Assembly (NCBI GenBank): GCA_013042895.1 | Contig: JABDPD010000362.1 | Coordinates: 1-5,746 of the forward strand | DNA: 5,746 nt | Reading direction: 5' to 3' | Source of the DNA: Boseongicola sp. | GTDB lineage: Bacteria; Pseudomonadota; Alphaproteobacteria; Rhodobacterales; Rhodobacteraceae | In this document: one piece after another, positions 5,735-5,746 of the stretch | Position numbering within the stretch: position 1 is the first letter of the stretch | How the letters are laid out: the number at the start of each line of letters is the position of its first letter | Notes under the pieces: model-generated | Databases searched by the model: none | What the model saw: the letters and a program-made list of their open reading frames with translations, nothing else | What the model was told of the DNA's origin: nothing | Translations under genes and position numbers: made by a program

Positions 5735-5746
5735 TCATTCCTTTAG
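5735..5746 (-). CDS. 3' end of upstream gene, probably soxX (cytochrome c subunit of SoxAX)
   Basis: Reading in from the right edge on the minus strand, one frame gives Leu-Lys-Glu followed by TGA at 5735-5737. In alphaproteobacterial sox operons the gene just before soxY is usually soxX, the monoheme c-type partner of SoxA, and a short LKE-type end would suit it. Only three codons are visible, and another frame has TAA at 5743-5745, so both the identity and the exact stop are inferred from gene order rather than from sequence similarity. The distance to the soxY start would be 34 bases, in keeping with a single operon. Confidence 0.4.
   Translation of the reverse strand, partial: LKE

Noticed and set aside
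5303..5746. Plus-strand open frame running off the right edge opposite soxY
   Set aside because: It mirrors soxY, has no recognisable motif and its composition is that of a shadow frame.
1..5746. A previously undescribed system in this window
   Set aside because: Every gene is assigned to the known sox pathway in a known order; no unexplained gene or repeat array remains.

Overview
The window is a section of a sulfur-oxidation (sox) operon. All genes lie on the minus strand, so transcription runs from the right end to the left. In that order it holds the last codons of an upstream gene (probably soxX), then soxY, soxZ, soxA, soxB, soxC and a soxD cut by the left edge. Gene order, family motifs (GGCGG carrier end of SoxY, two CASCH hemes in SoxA, Tat signals on SoxY, SoxB and SoxC) and moderate GC content point to an alphaproteobacterium, most likely of the Roseobacter/Rhodobacterales group that oxidises thiosulfate. 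The species cannot be read from the sequence.

Together the genes encode the periplasmic thiosulfate-oxidising complex. SoxAX oxidatively attaches thiosulfate to the C-terminal cysteine of SoxY, held in the SoxYZ carrier. SoxB hydrolytically releases sulfate. SoxCD oxidises the remaining sulfane sulfur, and SoxB releases a second sulfate. The presence of soxCD predicts complete oxidation to sulfate rather than storage of sulfur globules. SoxY, SoxB and SoxC carry Tat signals, SoxA a Sec signal, SoxZ none (it would be exported bound to SoxY), and SoxD an apparently uncleaved N-terminal anchor.

Right part (4058-5746): soxY, soxZ and soxA are tightly packed, with gaps of 23-24 bases that carry good ribosome binding sites. 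Middle (3977-4057): the largest gap, 81 bases between soxA and soxB, holds a strong intrinsic terminator on the minus strand, then a -10-like TATACT, then two overlapping dyads. One dyad fits the ATTC-N8-GAAT operator pattern of SqrR-type sulfide-responsive repressors. This gap may divide the operon into a highly expressed soxXYZA part and a separately controlled soxBCD part. Left part (1-3976): soxB, soxC and soxD are packed even more tightly; the soxC ribosome binding site overlaps the soxB stop, and soxC and soxD overlap by 17 bases.

No mobile elements, RNA genes or CRISPR arrays were seen, and there is no gene-free stretch above 300 bases. I see no new system here; the pathway is well known. 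The points worth checking are the soxA-soxB gap, the lack of a spare cysteine for heme 1 of SoxA, and the membrane-anchored coiled-coil N-terminus of SoxD.
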